A stretch of 64,000 bases of DNA from positions 590,501 to 654,500 of the forward strand of contig NZ_CP133017.1 in the NCBI RefSeq assembly GCF_030866765.1, written 5' to 3'. This stretch comes from Paenibacillus silvisoli. Its GTDB lineage: Bacteria; Bacillota; Bacilli; Paenibacillales; Paenibacillaceae. Below, one piece after another: positions 51,069 to 59,587 of this stretch. Within the stretch, counting starts at the first letter, position 1, and every line of letters starts with the position of its first letter. Both the position numbers and the translations under genes were made by a program. The notes beneath the pieces are model-generated. The model was not told the origin of the DNA and did no database searches. It was given only the letters and a program-made list of their open reading frames with translations.

Positions 51069-52322
51069 ATGGCCACTACTACGGGAAAAAATAAACATAT
51101 CGCCAATATATCGCTTGGCGTCATGGCCGCGGGCTTCGCGGCGACGCTGCCGTTCCGCGAAGGCGGCCTCGGCTTGCTGCATGCGGGCTTCGAGGCGGGC
51201 GTCATCGGCGGGCTCGCGGACTGGTTTGCCGTCACGGCGCTGTTCCGCCATCCGCTCGGCATTCCGATTCCGCATACGGCGCTGTTGCCGAAGAACCGCA
51301 AGAAGATGTCGGACGGGATCGTCCGCGTCCTAGAGGAGCGGCTGCTCGCCAAGGAGAGCATGCTCGACAAGCTGCGCGAGCTCCAGCTTGCGGAGCAGCT
51401 GCTGCCGGCGCTCCGGCAAGGGCTGCACGCGGCGGTGCACAGCGAGCGCTTGCCGCAGCTGATCGAAGGCGCGCTGCGCGGCATACCGGCGGAGAAGCTG
51501 GTACCAATGATCACGGGCGAAATCCGTTCCGCCGTGGAGCGGATCGATCTGGAGGCGGCGCTTCGCGGCTTCCTGCGGAATGCGGCCGAGAACGGCCAGG
51601 ATGAGCGGCTGCTAGACCTGCTGCTGGAGCGCGCGGAAGAATGGGTCAACACGGAAGGCATGCGTAAAGAGTTCGGCAGCGCGGTCATGAAGCTTGTGCA
51701 AGGAATGAATTTGGGCGGCCTGATGCAATTTGCGGTCAATGCGTTTATAGGATATTTAGATGAAGATCGCGTTGGTACGATGCTGCAATCCTTCGTTATT
51801 ATGAAGATTCGGGAGCTTAAGATTCAAAGCAACGACCAGCGCGCCGCTATTCTGAAGCATTTGCACGATGGGCTGGATACGCTGATCTCGCGTCTATCCG
51901 AGACGGGACAGCTGCAGCTGATGCGCGACGAGCTGATCGGTTCCTTCGACCTGGATGGGGAGCTGGCACGGCTGCTTGAGGTTTGGCGGGAGAAGGGCAT
52001 CGCGTTCGCCCATTCGGAAACGTTCGCTGCTCAGGCATGGCCATTGGTCGAGCGGCTTCTGGATCGATTGGAGCAGAACCAGGGACTTATCCAAAGCGCA
52101 GAGCTCTGGCTGAAGGAGCAGGCGGCGGGACTCATCGAACGCAACCATGTCAGAATCGGTTCGTTCGTGAAGGAGAACCTTGACCGGCTGGACAACGATC
52201 AGCTTGTGGAGTTAATTGAAGATAAAGTCGGCCAGGATTTGCAATGGATTCGGGTCAACGGCGCGCTGTGCGGCTTCCTGATCGGCCTGCTGCTGCAAGG
52301 GATTCAAATGATTGTTGGCTAG
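51069..52322 (+). CDS. DUF445 family membrane protein
   Basis: 417 residues from ATG 51069, directly after AGGAGGAAGTTT. N-terminal hydrophobic region with LLHAGFEAGVIGGLADWFAV and TALFRHPLGIPIPHTALLPK, the DUF445 hallmark, a long helical middle, and a final hydrophobic helix (GALCGFLIGLLLQGIQMIVG). DUF445 proteins (YjiN/YheB group) are membrane-anchored and of unknown biochemical role. Monocistronic. Confidence 0.9.
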   Translation: MATTTGKNKHIANISLGVMAAGFAATLPFREGGLGLLHAGFEAGVIGGLADWFAVTALFRHPLGIPIPHTALLPKNRKKMSDGIVRVLEERLLAKESMLDKLRELQLAEQLLPALRQGLHAAVHSERLPQLIEGALRGIPAEKLVPMITGEIRSAVERIDLEAALRGFLRNAAENGQDERLLDLLLERAEEWVNTEGMRKEFGSAVMKLVQGMNLGGLMQFAVNAFIGYLDEDRVGTMLQSFVIMKIRELKIQSNDQRAAILKHLHDGLDTLISRLSETGQLQLMRDELIGSFDLDGELARLLEVWREKGIAFAHSETFAAQAWPLVERLLDRLEQNQGLIQSAELWLKEQAAGLIERNHVRIGSFVKENLDRLDNDQLVELIEDKVGQDLQWIRVNGALCGFLIGLLLQGIQMIVG

Positions 52323-52547
52323 GCCGCCCTGTGCTCGCCTTGCAGCCGGCGTTACTGCCTATGCGAATCGCCCTTATTTGCGCAAAACGGCGAATTAGTG
52401 AGGTAGAACGAGGCTGCTCGCGCGCCGATCGGTTGTAAGCGCTCTATTCGTGCCGTTCGGCAGGAAATGAGAACGAGACTGCTTGCGTGTTATCTTTACA
52501 AACTTCCGTGTCAGGCGTAACATACGAGTCATGTTTCATACGTTATC

Positions 52548-52697
52548 ACGCTGAATTTCTAGTTTAGAAATCGGGGGAACCATTCAATAGGGGTGAATCT
52601 TGAAGCTGGCGCGCCGCAAGGCCGGAGCTTCGAGTAGGGCGACTCTCACGCCCGAATCCGTCAGCTAACCTCGAAAGCGTATAAAGAGAGGCAACGA
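52548..52697 (+). ncRNA. c-di-AMP riboswitch (ydaO/yuaA class)
   Basis: The aptamer is recognised from its ordered conserved blocks: TCGGGGGAACC (52571-52581), GGGGTGAATC (52590-52599), GTAGGGCGACTCTCACGCCC (about 52633-52652), CCGTCAGCTAACCTCG (52658-52673), and AGAGAGGCAACG at the 3' end. The P1 ends are approximate. In this class c-di-AMP binding favours termination. An intrinsic terminator follows 40 bases later, before the KdpD-like gene. The rest of the 52323-52547 gap holds a degenerate family D half-site near 52370 and nothing else that I can support. Confidence 0.92.
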
Positions 52698-52736
52698 TTG
52701 TCCGTGCATATAGACACTTCATGATAACTTGTGCCT

Positions 52737-52799
52737 AGAAGCCGCGATAGAGCGTTCCTCTGTTTCACAAGAGGCAGTCTCATTGCAGGCTTCTTTTTT
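52737..52799 (+). terminator. Riboswitch expression platform (terminator)
   Basis: AGAAGCC (52737-52743) pairs with GGCTTCT (52788-52794), with an inner CCTCT/AGAGG hairpin, then a T run. An in-frame extension of the next gene crosses it, so that extension is not coding. Confidence 0.8.
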
Positions 52800-52877
52800 G
52801 TGCGTTTACGATGCTTGAAGCATAAGTTTGTGTTCAATATGTCAGTTTATAGATGTAGGAAGGAAGGCGAAATTGTT

Positions 52878-55208
52878 ATGGCTGGTTACCGCCGCAGAAC
52901 CCCGGAGGAATTGCTCTTATCCATATCCAAACTTCATCGCGGGCGCCTGAAAATTTATGTGGGCGCGGTCAGCGGCTCGGGCAAAACGTATCACATGCTG
53001 CGCGAGGGCCAAGGGCTTAAGCAGCAGGGGATCGAGGTCGTCGTCTGCGCGGTGTCGACGATGCGCCGGCCGGAGACGGTCGAGCAGCTCGCCGATTTGG
53101 AGCGGATTCCAAGCATTCACTGGTACAAGGGCGACGTGGAAAAAAAGGACCTTAATCTGGACGCCATCATTGAGCGGAACCCGGAGGTCGTCCTCGTCGA
53201 CGGGCTGGCGCACGAGAACCGCCCGGATGCGCAGTTTCCGACGCGTCTCGAGGACATCCAGTTTCTGCTAAGCCATGGCATCAGCGTCATAACAACGGTC
53301 AACGTCTACGAGCTGGAAGGCGTGACGGAGCTTGCGCAGAAGCTGACCGGCATCGAGGCGGAATGCACCGTCTCCGCCGATTTGCTCGAGCTCGCCGACG
53401 AAGTGCGGCTGATCGACGCATCGCCGGAGACGATCCTGAGCCGCCTGAACGACGGGCGTCTCTGCAACGTGAAGGATCCGGAGCTGCTGAAGCGCGGCAA
53501 CCTCGGCAAGCTCCGGGAGCTTGCGCTTCGGCTCATGGCCGAAGGCGTCAACGAGTCGCTGGAGAAATACCGCGAGGAGCAGGGCTTCTTCGGTCCATCC
53601 GGCGCGGCGGAGCGCATTCTTGTAGCGGCGCAGTATCACTGGAACGCTTCGATTTATATCCGCCGCGGCCAGCAAATCGCCAAGCGGCTGGGCGGCGACC
53701 TGCAGGTTGTCGTTTTCGCGGACAGCAGTCAGGAGCCTACGAAGGAGCGGGAGGATTTCAAACGTTCGATCCTCAAGCTCACCGAGAAGGTCGATGCGGG
53801 CTTCCGCGAAATTTCGGTCAGCAATAGAAGACAGGTACCGCGCGCGCTCGTTCAATATGCGATGCTCATCAATGCGACCCGCATCATCATGGGCCATTCG
53901 AAGCAGACGCGTTCGGAGGAGTTCTGGCAAGGGTCCATCGCGGGCAGCGTATTGAAGCAAAGCCGCAATATCGACGTCTTCTTCATGGCGGACCGCGCGG
54001 CGAATGAAGGCGAGCGGGTGCTGCCGACGATGCGCAAGTCGTCGAAGCAGACGGCTGAGCCGTACCGCCGGCTAAGCACGCAGGAAGTAGAGAAGAAGAT
54101 CGAAAGCTTCCGCCGAGGTAAATTCAAAGTTTATATCGGCGCGGCGCCCGGGGCAGGAAAGTCGTATATGATGCTGCGCGAGGGCAACGATTTGCTGCGC
54201 AAAGAGATCGATGTCGTCGTCGGTCTAATGGAAACGCACAACCGCGCGGATACGCTGGGTCAGGCCGGCAAGCTGGAAGTCGTGCCGCGGCTGACGATCG
54301 ATCATGAAGGTAAGCAATATAGCGAGATGGATGTCGCTGCTATTCTGAAGCGAAATCCGGAGGTCGTGCTCATCGATGAGCTGGCCCACACGAATGCGCC
54401 GGGCAGCCGCCACAAGCGGCGCTACGAGGATGTGCAGGAAATTCTTGCGGCTGGCATTTCCGTCATCGCGACGATGAACGTGCATCATCTGGAAAGCTTG
54501 AAGGATGCCGTGGAGCAAATTACGGGTACGGCGGTGGAAGAGACCGTTCCCGATACGATTCTTCGATTGGCCGACGAGGTCGAGCTGATCGACGTGTCGC
54601 CGGATACGCTGCGCCAGCGAATAAAGGAAGGCCAGATCTGTAAACCGGAGGAAGTGGAGGAAGCGCTTTGCGGCTTCTTCAAGACGGGCAACCTGATCGC
54701 GCTGCGCGAGCTTGCGCTTCGGGAGATCGCCGACGATGTCGACGAGCGGCTGGAGGCTTGGGAGCGCAACGGCTCGCTTCGCGGCCCATGGCGGCGACAT
54801 GAATCGATATTCGTAGCGATTACGCCGGGCAAGCGGGCAGAACGGCTCATCCGCCGCGGCTTCCGGATCGCGCACCGGCTGAAAGCGGATTGGCATGTCC
54901 ATTACGTACAGACGTCAGCGGGCACGGATGACGCGAAACGGCTGGAGGAGCTCGAGGAGCTGACGGTGCGTCTTGGGGGGACGTTCGAGGTGGAGCAAGC
55001 GGCCTCGCAAAACGCCATTCCGGATGCGCTCCTGGCGAAGGCGAATTCGCTCAAGAGCACGCAGATGATTCTCGGCCAGTCCAGCCGGAGCTTCTGGAGC
55101 AAGCTGCAGCAGAAGCCGGTGGTCGATACGATTTTGCGGGAAGGCCGGCATATGGATGTGCTGGTCGTAGCGGATTTTAATCCAAACATCGCGCTCGGAG
55201 ACGAATAG
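52878..55208 (+). CDS. Tandem KdpD sensor/USP protein without histidine kinase
   Basis: 776 residues. ATG 52878 follows the AGGAAGGAAGGCGA site. Two copies of the KdpD N-terminal module are fused. Copy 1: degenerate KdpD domain with Walker A GAVSGSGKT (Lys36), Walker B-like VVLVDGLAHENRP, then a USP-like domain (about 245-375). Copy 2 from about 400: canonical GAAPGAGKS, VVVGLMETHNRADT, VVLIDELAHTNAPGSRHKRR, then a second USP-like domain (about 640-770). There is no TM, HisKA or HATPase region and no kdpFABC beside it. KdpD USP domains are known to bind c-di-AMP in Staphylococcus; here c-di-AMP may act on both RNA and protein (inference). Confidence 0.9.
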   Translation: MAGYRRRTPEELLLSISKLHRGRLKIYVGAVSGSGKTYHMLREGQGLKQQGIEVVVCAVSTMRRPETVEQLADLERIPSIHWYKGDVEKKDLNLDAIIERNPEVVLVDGLAHENRPDAQFPTRLEDIQFLLSHGISVITTVNVYELEGVTELAQKLTGIEAECTVSADLLELADEVRLIDASPETILSRLNDGRLCNVKDPELLKRGNLGKLRELALRLMAEGVNESLEKYREEQGFFGPSGAAERILVAAQYHWNASIYIRRGQQIAKRLGGDLQVVVFADSSQEPTKEREDFKRSILKLTEKVDAGFREISVSNRRQVPRALVQYAMLINATRIIMGHSKQTRSEEFWQGSIAGSVLKQSRNIDVFFMADRAANEGERVLPTMRKSSKQTAEPYRRLSTQEVEKKIESFRRGKFKVYIGAAPGAGKSYMMLREGNDLLRKEIDVVVGLMETHNRADTLGQAGKLEVVPRLTIDHEGKQYSEMDVAAILKRNPEVVLIDELAHTNAPGSRHKRRYEDVQEILAAGISVIATMNVHHLESLKDAVEQITGTAVEETVPDTILRLADEVELIDVSPDTLRQRIKEGQICKPEEVEEALCGFFKTGNLIALRELALREIADDVDERLEAWERNGSLRGPWRRHESIFVAITPGKRAERLIRRGFRIAHRLKADWHVHYVQTSAGTDDAKRLEELEELTVRLGGTFEVEQAASQNAIPDALLAKANSLKSTQMILGQSSRSFWSKLQQKPVVDTILREGRHMDVLVVADFNPNIALGDE

Positions 55209-55300
55209 AACCAACGCATTCAGGCAATCATTATTCACGACTGTGGATATTCATTTATTTTGGCAAGAAGTGATAATCGCTGGAAATTGAAAAAATTAAA

Positions 55301-55329
55301 TTGAAACGCTCTTAGATTCTTGGTAGAAT
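55301..55329 (+). promoter_or_regulatory. Extended -10 promoter of the amino-acid ABC operon
   Basis: TTGAAA (55301-55306), 17 bases, TGG-TAGAAT (-10 at 55324-55329). AGATTCT/AGAATCT repeats overlap it at 55314, 55325 and 55344. Confidence 0.75.
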
Positions 55330-55366
55330 CTTTACTGAGCTAAAGAATCTACTAGGGGGATATAGA

Positions 55367-56194
55367 ATGAAAAAGTGGTATTTTATTGCAGTTCTTACAC
55401 TTGTCGCTGCAGTTGTTCTCTCCGGCTGCGGAGCGAAATCTTCAAACAATAATGCAGGCGGCGAGGCTGGCAACGGTGGCGAAGATGTGACTTACATGTT
55501 CGCCACTGACGCGGCTTACGCGCCTATGGAATACATGGACAAAGACGTTATCTCGGGATTCGACATCGAATTTCTTGATCTTGTCATGGAAGAAGCGGGT
55601 CTGAAACACGAAGTGAAGCACACGGGTTGGGACGGCATGCTGGAAGGCGTGAAGCAAGCGAATGAATTCCAAGCCGGCATCTCCAGCATCTCCATCACGG
55701 ACGACCGTAAACAAACGTACGACTACTCGATGCCTTATTTCGAATCCATCAACGTGATTATGGTGAAGGAAGGCAGCGACATTAAGAGCGCGCTTGATCT
55801 GAAAGGCAAGAAGGTTGCGGTGCAAAGCGGCACGACGGCCGATATTCTCATGACGGGCATTATGGGTGAAGGCAATACCGATCTGAAGAAGATGGACAGC
55901 AACGCCGTTGCTCTGCTTGAGCTGGATCAAGGCGGCGCGGATGCGGTTGTAGCGGATATCGCGATCGTTCGCGATTACATCAAGAACAACCCGGACAAGA
56001 AATACGTTGAAGTGTCGGATACGACAAACTTCACTCCGGAATACTACGGCATCCTGTACCCGAAAGGCAGCGACCTGAAGGCGAAGCTGGATCCGGCAAT
56101 CAAAACGGTTATCGAGAATGGCAAATATGCGGAACTGTACAAAAAATGGTTCGGTGAAGAGCCGAATACGGCGAATCTGCTGAACGCGAAGTAA
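55367..56194 (+). CDS. Polar amino-acid-binding lipoprotein (TcyA/GlnH family)
   Basis: 275 residues, ATG after AGGGGGA. Lipobox LSGC (Cys21). The mature protein begins YMFATDAAYAPMEYMDKDVISGFDIEFLDLV and has FQAGISSISITDDRKQTYDYS, both standard for SBP family 3. The next two genes are its permease and ATPase. Ligand class is polar amino acid; cystine, glutamine or another cannot be told apart. Confidence 0.92.
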   Translation: MKKWYFIAVLTLVAAVVLSGCGAKSSNNNAGGEAGNGGEDVTYMFATDAAYAPMEYMDKDVISGFDIEFLDLVMEEAGLKHEVKHTGWDGMLEGVKQANEFQAGISSISITDDRKQTYDYSMPYFESINVIMVKEGSDIKSALDLKGKKVAVQSGTTADILMTGIMGEGNTDLKKMDSNAVALLELDQGGADAVVADIAIVRDYIKNNPDKKYVEVSDTTNFTPEYYGILYPKGSDLKAKLDPAIKTVIENGKYAELYKKWFGEEPNTANLLNAK

Positions 56195-56311
56195 GAGGCG
56201 CCAAGGGCATGCGCAACTGCGCATGCCTTTTTATTGATTCGGGTGCGAGCGGCGGGATGATCCGGTGCGGTGCCCAACATCGGTGTATCGTATACGAAAG
56301 GGCGAATTGGG

Positions 56312-56959
56312 ATGGATTTTAGATTTGATATTATTTGGGATTATGCGCCTCTTCTTCTCAAGGGGACGCTCTATACGATCGGAATCTCGCTCTCGAGTAT
56401 TCTGCTCGGCTCGATTCTTGGCCTTGGCGTAAGCTTCGGCAAAATGTCGTCGCGCTGGTTCCTCCGCTGGCCGATGCAATCGTACGTAAACTTTTTCCGT
56501 GGAACTCCGCTGCTGGTGCAGATCTATATCGTGCACTTCGGACTCATTCCGCTTCTTTACGGTAAAACAAACGCGATCATCGCGGCTATTACCGCGCTAT
56601 CCTTGAATGCTGCAGCCTACACGGCTGAAATTTATAGAGCCGGCATCCAGTCGATCGACAAAGGGCAGATGGAAGCGGCCAAATCGCTCGGCATGACGCA
56701 TGGCCAAGCGATGCGCTTCATTATTTTGCCGCAGGCGATCAGACGGATGATTCCGGCGTTCGGCAACGAATTTATCGTCCTCGTGAAGGACTCCTCGCTG
56801 GTGGCGCTCATTACCGCGCCTGAAATTATGTACTGGAGCAACGCGATGAAGGCGCAGTATATTCGCGTATGGGAGCCGTATCTGGCGGCTGCGTTCATTT
56901 ATTTCATTCTAACGTACACCTTGAATAAGATTCTAGGTGCAGTGGAAAGGAAAGTATAA
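56312..56959 (+). CDS. Amino-acid ABC transporter permease (HisM/GlnP family)
   Basis: 215 residues from ATG 56312; an in-frame GTG at 56270 lacks support. Five TM helices and the motif [20 protein letters not shown], then [20 protein letters not shown] (ATPase contact). Single permease, so it is likely a homodimer. Confidence 0.93.
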   Translation: MDFRFDIIWDYAPLLLKGTLYTIGISLSSILLGSILGLGVSFGKMSSRWFLRWPMQSYVNFFRGTPLLVQIYIVHFGLIPLLYGKTNAIIAAITALSLNAAAYTAEIYRAGIQSIDKGQMEAAKSLGMTHGQAMRFIILPQAIRRMIPAFGNEFIVLVKDSSLVALITAPEIMYWSNAMKAQYIRVWEPYLAAAFIYFILTYTLNKILGAVERKV

Positions 56960-56963
56960 TCCC

Positions 56964-57695
56964 ATGAACCCTATTATCGAGGTTACGGATCTATCGAAAG
57001 CGTTCGGCGACAACGTCGTGCTTAAAAATATTTCGGCCAGCATTAACAGCCAGGAGGTTGTCGTCGTCATCGGTCCGTCCGGTTCAGGCAAATCGACGTT
57101 TCTGCGCTGCCTGAACTTGTTGGAGGAGCCGACTGGCGGCAACATCGTCATCGACGGACAGTCGCTCATGGACAAGAAAACGAGCATCACCGGCGTCCGC
57201 ACCGAGGTCGGCATGGTGTTCCAGCAGTTCAATCTGTTCCCTCATCTGACCGTGCTGGACAATATTACGCTGGGCCCGGTCCAGATCCGCAAATGGCCGG
57301 CGCAGAAAGCGAAGAGCAAAGCGATGGAGCTGCTGCAGAAGGTCGGCCTTTCCGACAAGGCCAACGCCAAACCGGCTTCGCTGTCCGGCGGCCAATCGCA
57401 GCGCGTAGCCATTGCGCGCGCGCTCGCCATGGAGCCGAAGATTATGCTGTTCGACGAGCCGACATCGGCGCTTGATCCGGAAATGGTCGGCGAGGTGCTT
57501 GCCGTCATGAAGGAGCTTGCGAAGGAAGGGATGACGATGGTCGTCGTCACCCACGAAATGGGCTTCGCACGCGAGGTCGGCGACCGCGTGATCTTCATGG
57601 AGCAGGGCTATATCGTGGAGCAGGGCACGCCAAGGCAAATTTTCGAGCATCCGCAGCAGGAACGGACGAAAGCGTTCTTGTCGAAGGTGCTTTAG
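56964..57695 (+). CDS. Amino-acid ABC transporter ATPase (GlnQ family)
   Basis: 243 residues from ATG 56964, 4 bases after the permease stop, with AAAGGAAAG in front. Walker [19 protein letters not shown]-loop [16 protein letters not shown], signature [15 protein letters not shown], Walker [15 protein letters not shown] and the H-loop [12 protein letters not shown] are all intact. Confidence 0.95.
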   Translation: MNPIIEVTDLSKAFGDNVVLKNISASINSQEVVVVIGPSGSGKSTFLRCLNLLEEPTGGNIVIDGQSLMDKKTSITGVRTEVGMVFQQFNLFPHLTVLDNITLGPVQIRKWPAQKAKSKAMELLQKVGLSDKANAKPASLSGGQSQRVAIARALAMEPKIMLFDEPTSALDPEMVGEVLAVMKELAKEGMTMVVVTHEMGFAREVGDRVIFMEQGYIVEQGTPRQIFEHPQQERTKAFLSKVL

Positions 57696-57713
57696 TACGT
57701 ACGGTTCCAACCA

Positions 57714-57755
57714 AACAGCCAGTCGACATCATACCGTCGGCCGGCTGTTTTTTTT
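57714..57755 (+). terminator. Terminator of the amino-acid ABC operon
   Basis: AACAGCC pairs with GGCTGTT, with inner CGAC/GTCG, followed by eight T. Confidence 0.85.
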
Positions 57756-57802
57756 GGTGCCGAAACCGGCTGTGCGATTCGTTAAAGCGCCAAAGCAACA
57801 AT

Positions 57803-57846
57803 AAAAAAGCCCAGCCGCATTCTATCATAGGGCGGCCAGGCTTTGT
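57803..57846 (-). terminator. Terminator of the M29 aminopeptidase gene
   Basis: On the minus strand the stem AAAGCCTGGCCGC / GCGGCTGGGCTTT leads into a run of T. Confidence 0.82.
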
Positions 57847-57863
57847 TGCGTACGGACGTGCGA

Positions 57864-59096
57864 TTAGAACGCCCAGTTTCCGCTTTGGAACACCATTTCC
57901 TTCGAGCCGTCGGCGCGTTCGCCTTCGATGTTCAGCTCGGCGGAGCCGATCATGAAGTCGACGTGAACGAGGCTGTTGTTCAGGCCGGCAGCGGTTTGCT
58001 CCTCTTCGTTCATCGCTTTGCCGCCTTCGATGCAGAACGCGTACGCTTTGCCGATCGCAAGGTGGCAGGATGCGTTCTCGTCGAACAGCGTGTTATAGAA
58101 CACGAGGTTCGTGTCCGAAATCGGGGAACGGTGCGGGACGAGCGCGACTTCGCCTAGATAGGCGGCGCCTTCGTCCGTGCCGACGAGGTTTTTAAGCACC
58201 TCGAGCCCTTCTTCCGCTTGGACGTCGACGATTTGGCCGTCCTTGAACGTGAGGGAGAAGTTCTTGATCAGGTTGCCGCCGTAGCTGAGCGGCTTCGTGC
58301 TGGATACGGTGCCGTTCACGCCGCCCTTCAGCGGTGCGGTGAACACTTCCTCGGTCGGCATGTTCGCGACGAAAATATCGCCCTTCGCGTTCTCGCTGCC
58401 GGCGCTGATCCAGATATGGCCCGGAGCCAGCTCGATCGTAAGGTCGGTGCCGGGACCGGTGTAGTGCAGCTTGCGGAATTTTTTCTCGTTCAGGTGCGAC
58501 GCTTTCACGTCCAGCACTTCGATATGCTGCTTCCAAGCCGCGACCGGATCTTCTTCGTTCATGCGCGTAGCCGCGAAAATCGCGTCCCACAGCGCGTCCA
58601 CTTGACGGTCAGACGCAACGTCAGGGAACACTTTGGCCGCCCAATCCACCGACGGTACGGCGACGATGGACCAGCTGACTTTGTCCGACATCGTGTACGT
58701 TCTCCACGTCTTCAGCGCGATGCCGGCCGCTTTGTTCGCGTTCGCGATCCGCTCCGGCTTAATGCCTTTCAGCAAGTCCGGGTTCGGGGCGATGATGCTG
58801 AGGAACGCTGCGTTGTCCGCGGCCATGTCCTCCCAGCCCTTCGCGCGCCATGCCGGATATTCGGTGAACGCTTCGTCCGGGGCAAGCTCGTATTTGGTGC
58901 GGGTAACGGTATCGTCGTTCCACTCGACATGGACGTTCTTGGCGCCTACTTCGTAGGCTTTCTTCACGACAAGACGCACGAAAGGCGCGCAGGAAATCGA
59001 CGTAGAAATCACTAAAGTTTGGCCGGGCTGTACGTTTACGCCGACTTCAACTGCCAGAGCGGCATAGCGCTCGAGTTTTTCTTGAAAACTTGGCAA
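57864..59096 (-). CDS. Metallo-aminopeptidase, M29 family (AmpS/PepS)
   Basis: 410 residues, TTG start at 59096 about 9 bases after AGGAG. M29 traits: N-terminal YAALAVEVGVNVQPGQTLVI, the central IWISAGSENAKGDIFVANMP with metal-binding Glu, and the C-terminal EVALVPHRSPISDTNLVFYN, DENASCHLAIGKAY and VHVDFMIGSAELNIEG containing Glu/His/Asp ligands. These enzymes cut N-terminal residues from cytoplasmic peptides with zinc or cobalt. Monocistronic, with its own terminator. Confidence 0.93.
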   Translation of the reverse strand: MPSFQEKLERYAALAVEVGVNVQPGQTLVISTSISCAPFVRLVVKKAYEVGAKNVHVEWNDDTVTRTKYELAPDEAFTEYPAWRAKGWEDMAADNAAFLSIIAPNPDLLKGIKPERIANANKAAGIALKTWRTYTMSDKVSWSIVAVPSVDWAAKVFPDVASDRQVDALWDAIFAATRMNEEDPVAAWKQHIEVLDVKASHLNEKKFRKLHYTGPGTDLTIELAPGHIWISAGSENAKGDIFVANMPTEEVFTAPLKGGVNGTVSSTKPLSYGGNLIKNFSLTFKDGQIVDVQAEEGLEVLKNLVGTDEGAAYLGEVALVPHRSPISDTNLVFYNTLFDENASCHLAIGKAYAFCIEGGKAMNEEEQTAAGLNNSLVHVDFMIGSAELNIEGERADGSKEMVFQSGNWAF

Positions 59097-59143
59097 AAGG
59101 GTTCACTCCTATTGGACAGAATAGATTTATTTTACCATACAAT

Positions 59144-59175
59144 CCCCGAATTTCCCTAAGGGGGGAATTTCGGGG
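59144..59175. repeat. 13-base near-perfect inverted repeat in a divergent promoter region
   Basis: CCCCGAATTTCCC and GGGAATTTCGGGG around a 6-base centre, one mismatch. It lies between the divergent aminopeptidase and ATL genes. On the minus strand TGGTAAAAT just beyond it may be the aminopeptidase -10. Confidence 0.6.
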
Positions 59176-59240
59176 GTATTGCTTGCGGGAGCCACCTGCG
59201 AAGGGTGTATACTAGGAGAGTATTAAGGAGGAACGAGGAT

Positions 59241-59570
59241 ATGACACCATTCACGCAGCAGGTGATTGCGGTGATCAAGGGGATACCGCCGGGATTCGTG
59301 ATGACCTATGGCCAGATCGCAGCGGAGGCCGGAAGTCCGCGCGCGGCGCGGCAAGTCGTGCGCATTTTGCATGCCATGAGCGAGAAGCACGGGCTGCCGT
59401 GGCACCGCGTCATTAACGGCAAAGGCGAAATCGCGATCGGCCAGGACGAGGGGCGTTTTATGCAGCGGGTGCTGCTTGAGGAGGAGGGCGTTTACGTCAG
59501 TCCTGCGGGCGTTATTGATCTAGAGGAATACCGGTTTGTACCGGATGAAAGACCGGTCGATTTTACGTAA
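59241..59570 (+). CDS. Alkyltransferase-like (ATL) protein, MGMT fold without the active Cys
   Basis: 109 residues from ATG 59241, 8 bases after AGGAGGAACG. It has the MGMT C-terminal domain: PPGFVMTYGQIAAEAGSPRA with the DNA-binding helix and the Arg finger, then GLPWHRVINGKG. The family active site PCHRV is PWHRV here, which defines ATL proteins. They bind O6-alkylguanine, do not repair it, and flag it for nucleotide excision repair (established for ATL1). TATACT at 59208-59213 may be its -10. Confidence 0.9.
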   Translation: MTPFTQQVIAVIKGIPPGFVMTYGQIAAEAGSPRAARQVVRILHAMSEKHGLPWHRVINGKGEIAIGQDEGRFMQRVLLEEEGVYVSPAGVIDLEEYRFVPDERPVDFT

Positions 59571-59587
59571 GGAAAGAAGGATTTATA

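Noticed and set aside
52731-52877. N-terminal extension of the KdpD-like protein
   Set aside because: The extension runs through the riboswitch terminator hairpin and T-run and has no ribosome site.
52878-55208. Complete KdpD histidine kinase
   Set aside because: No TM helices, HisKA or HATPase motifs; the second half is a repeat of the sensor module.
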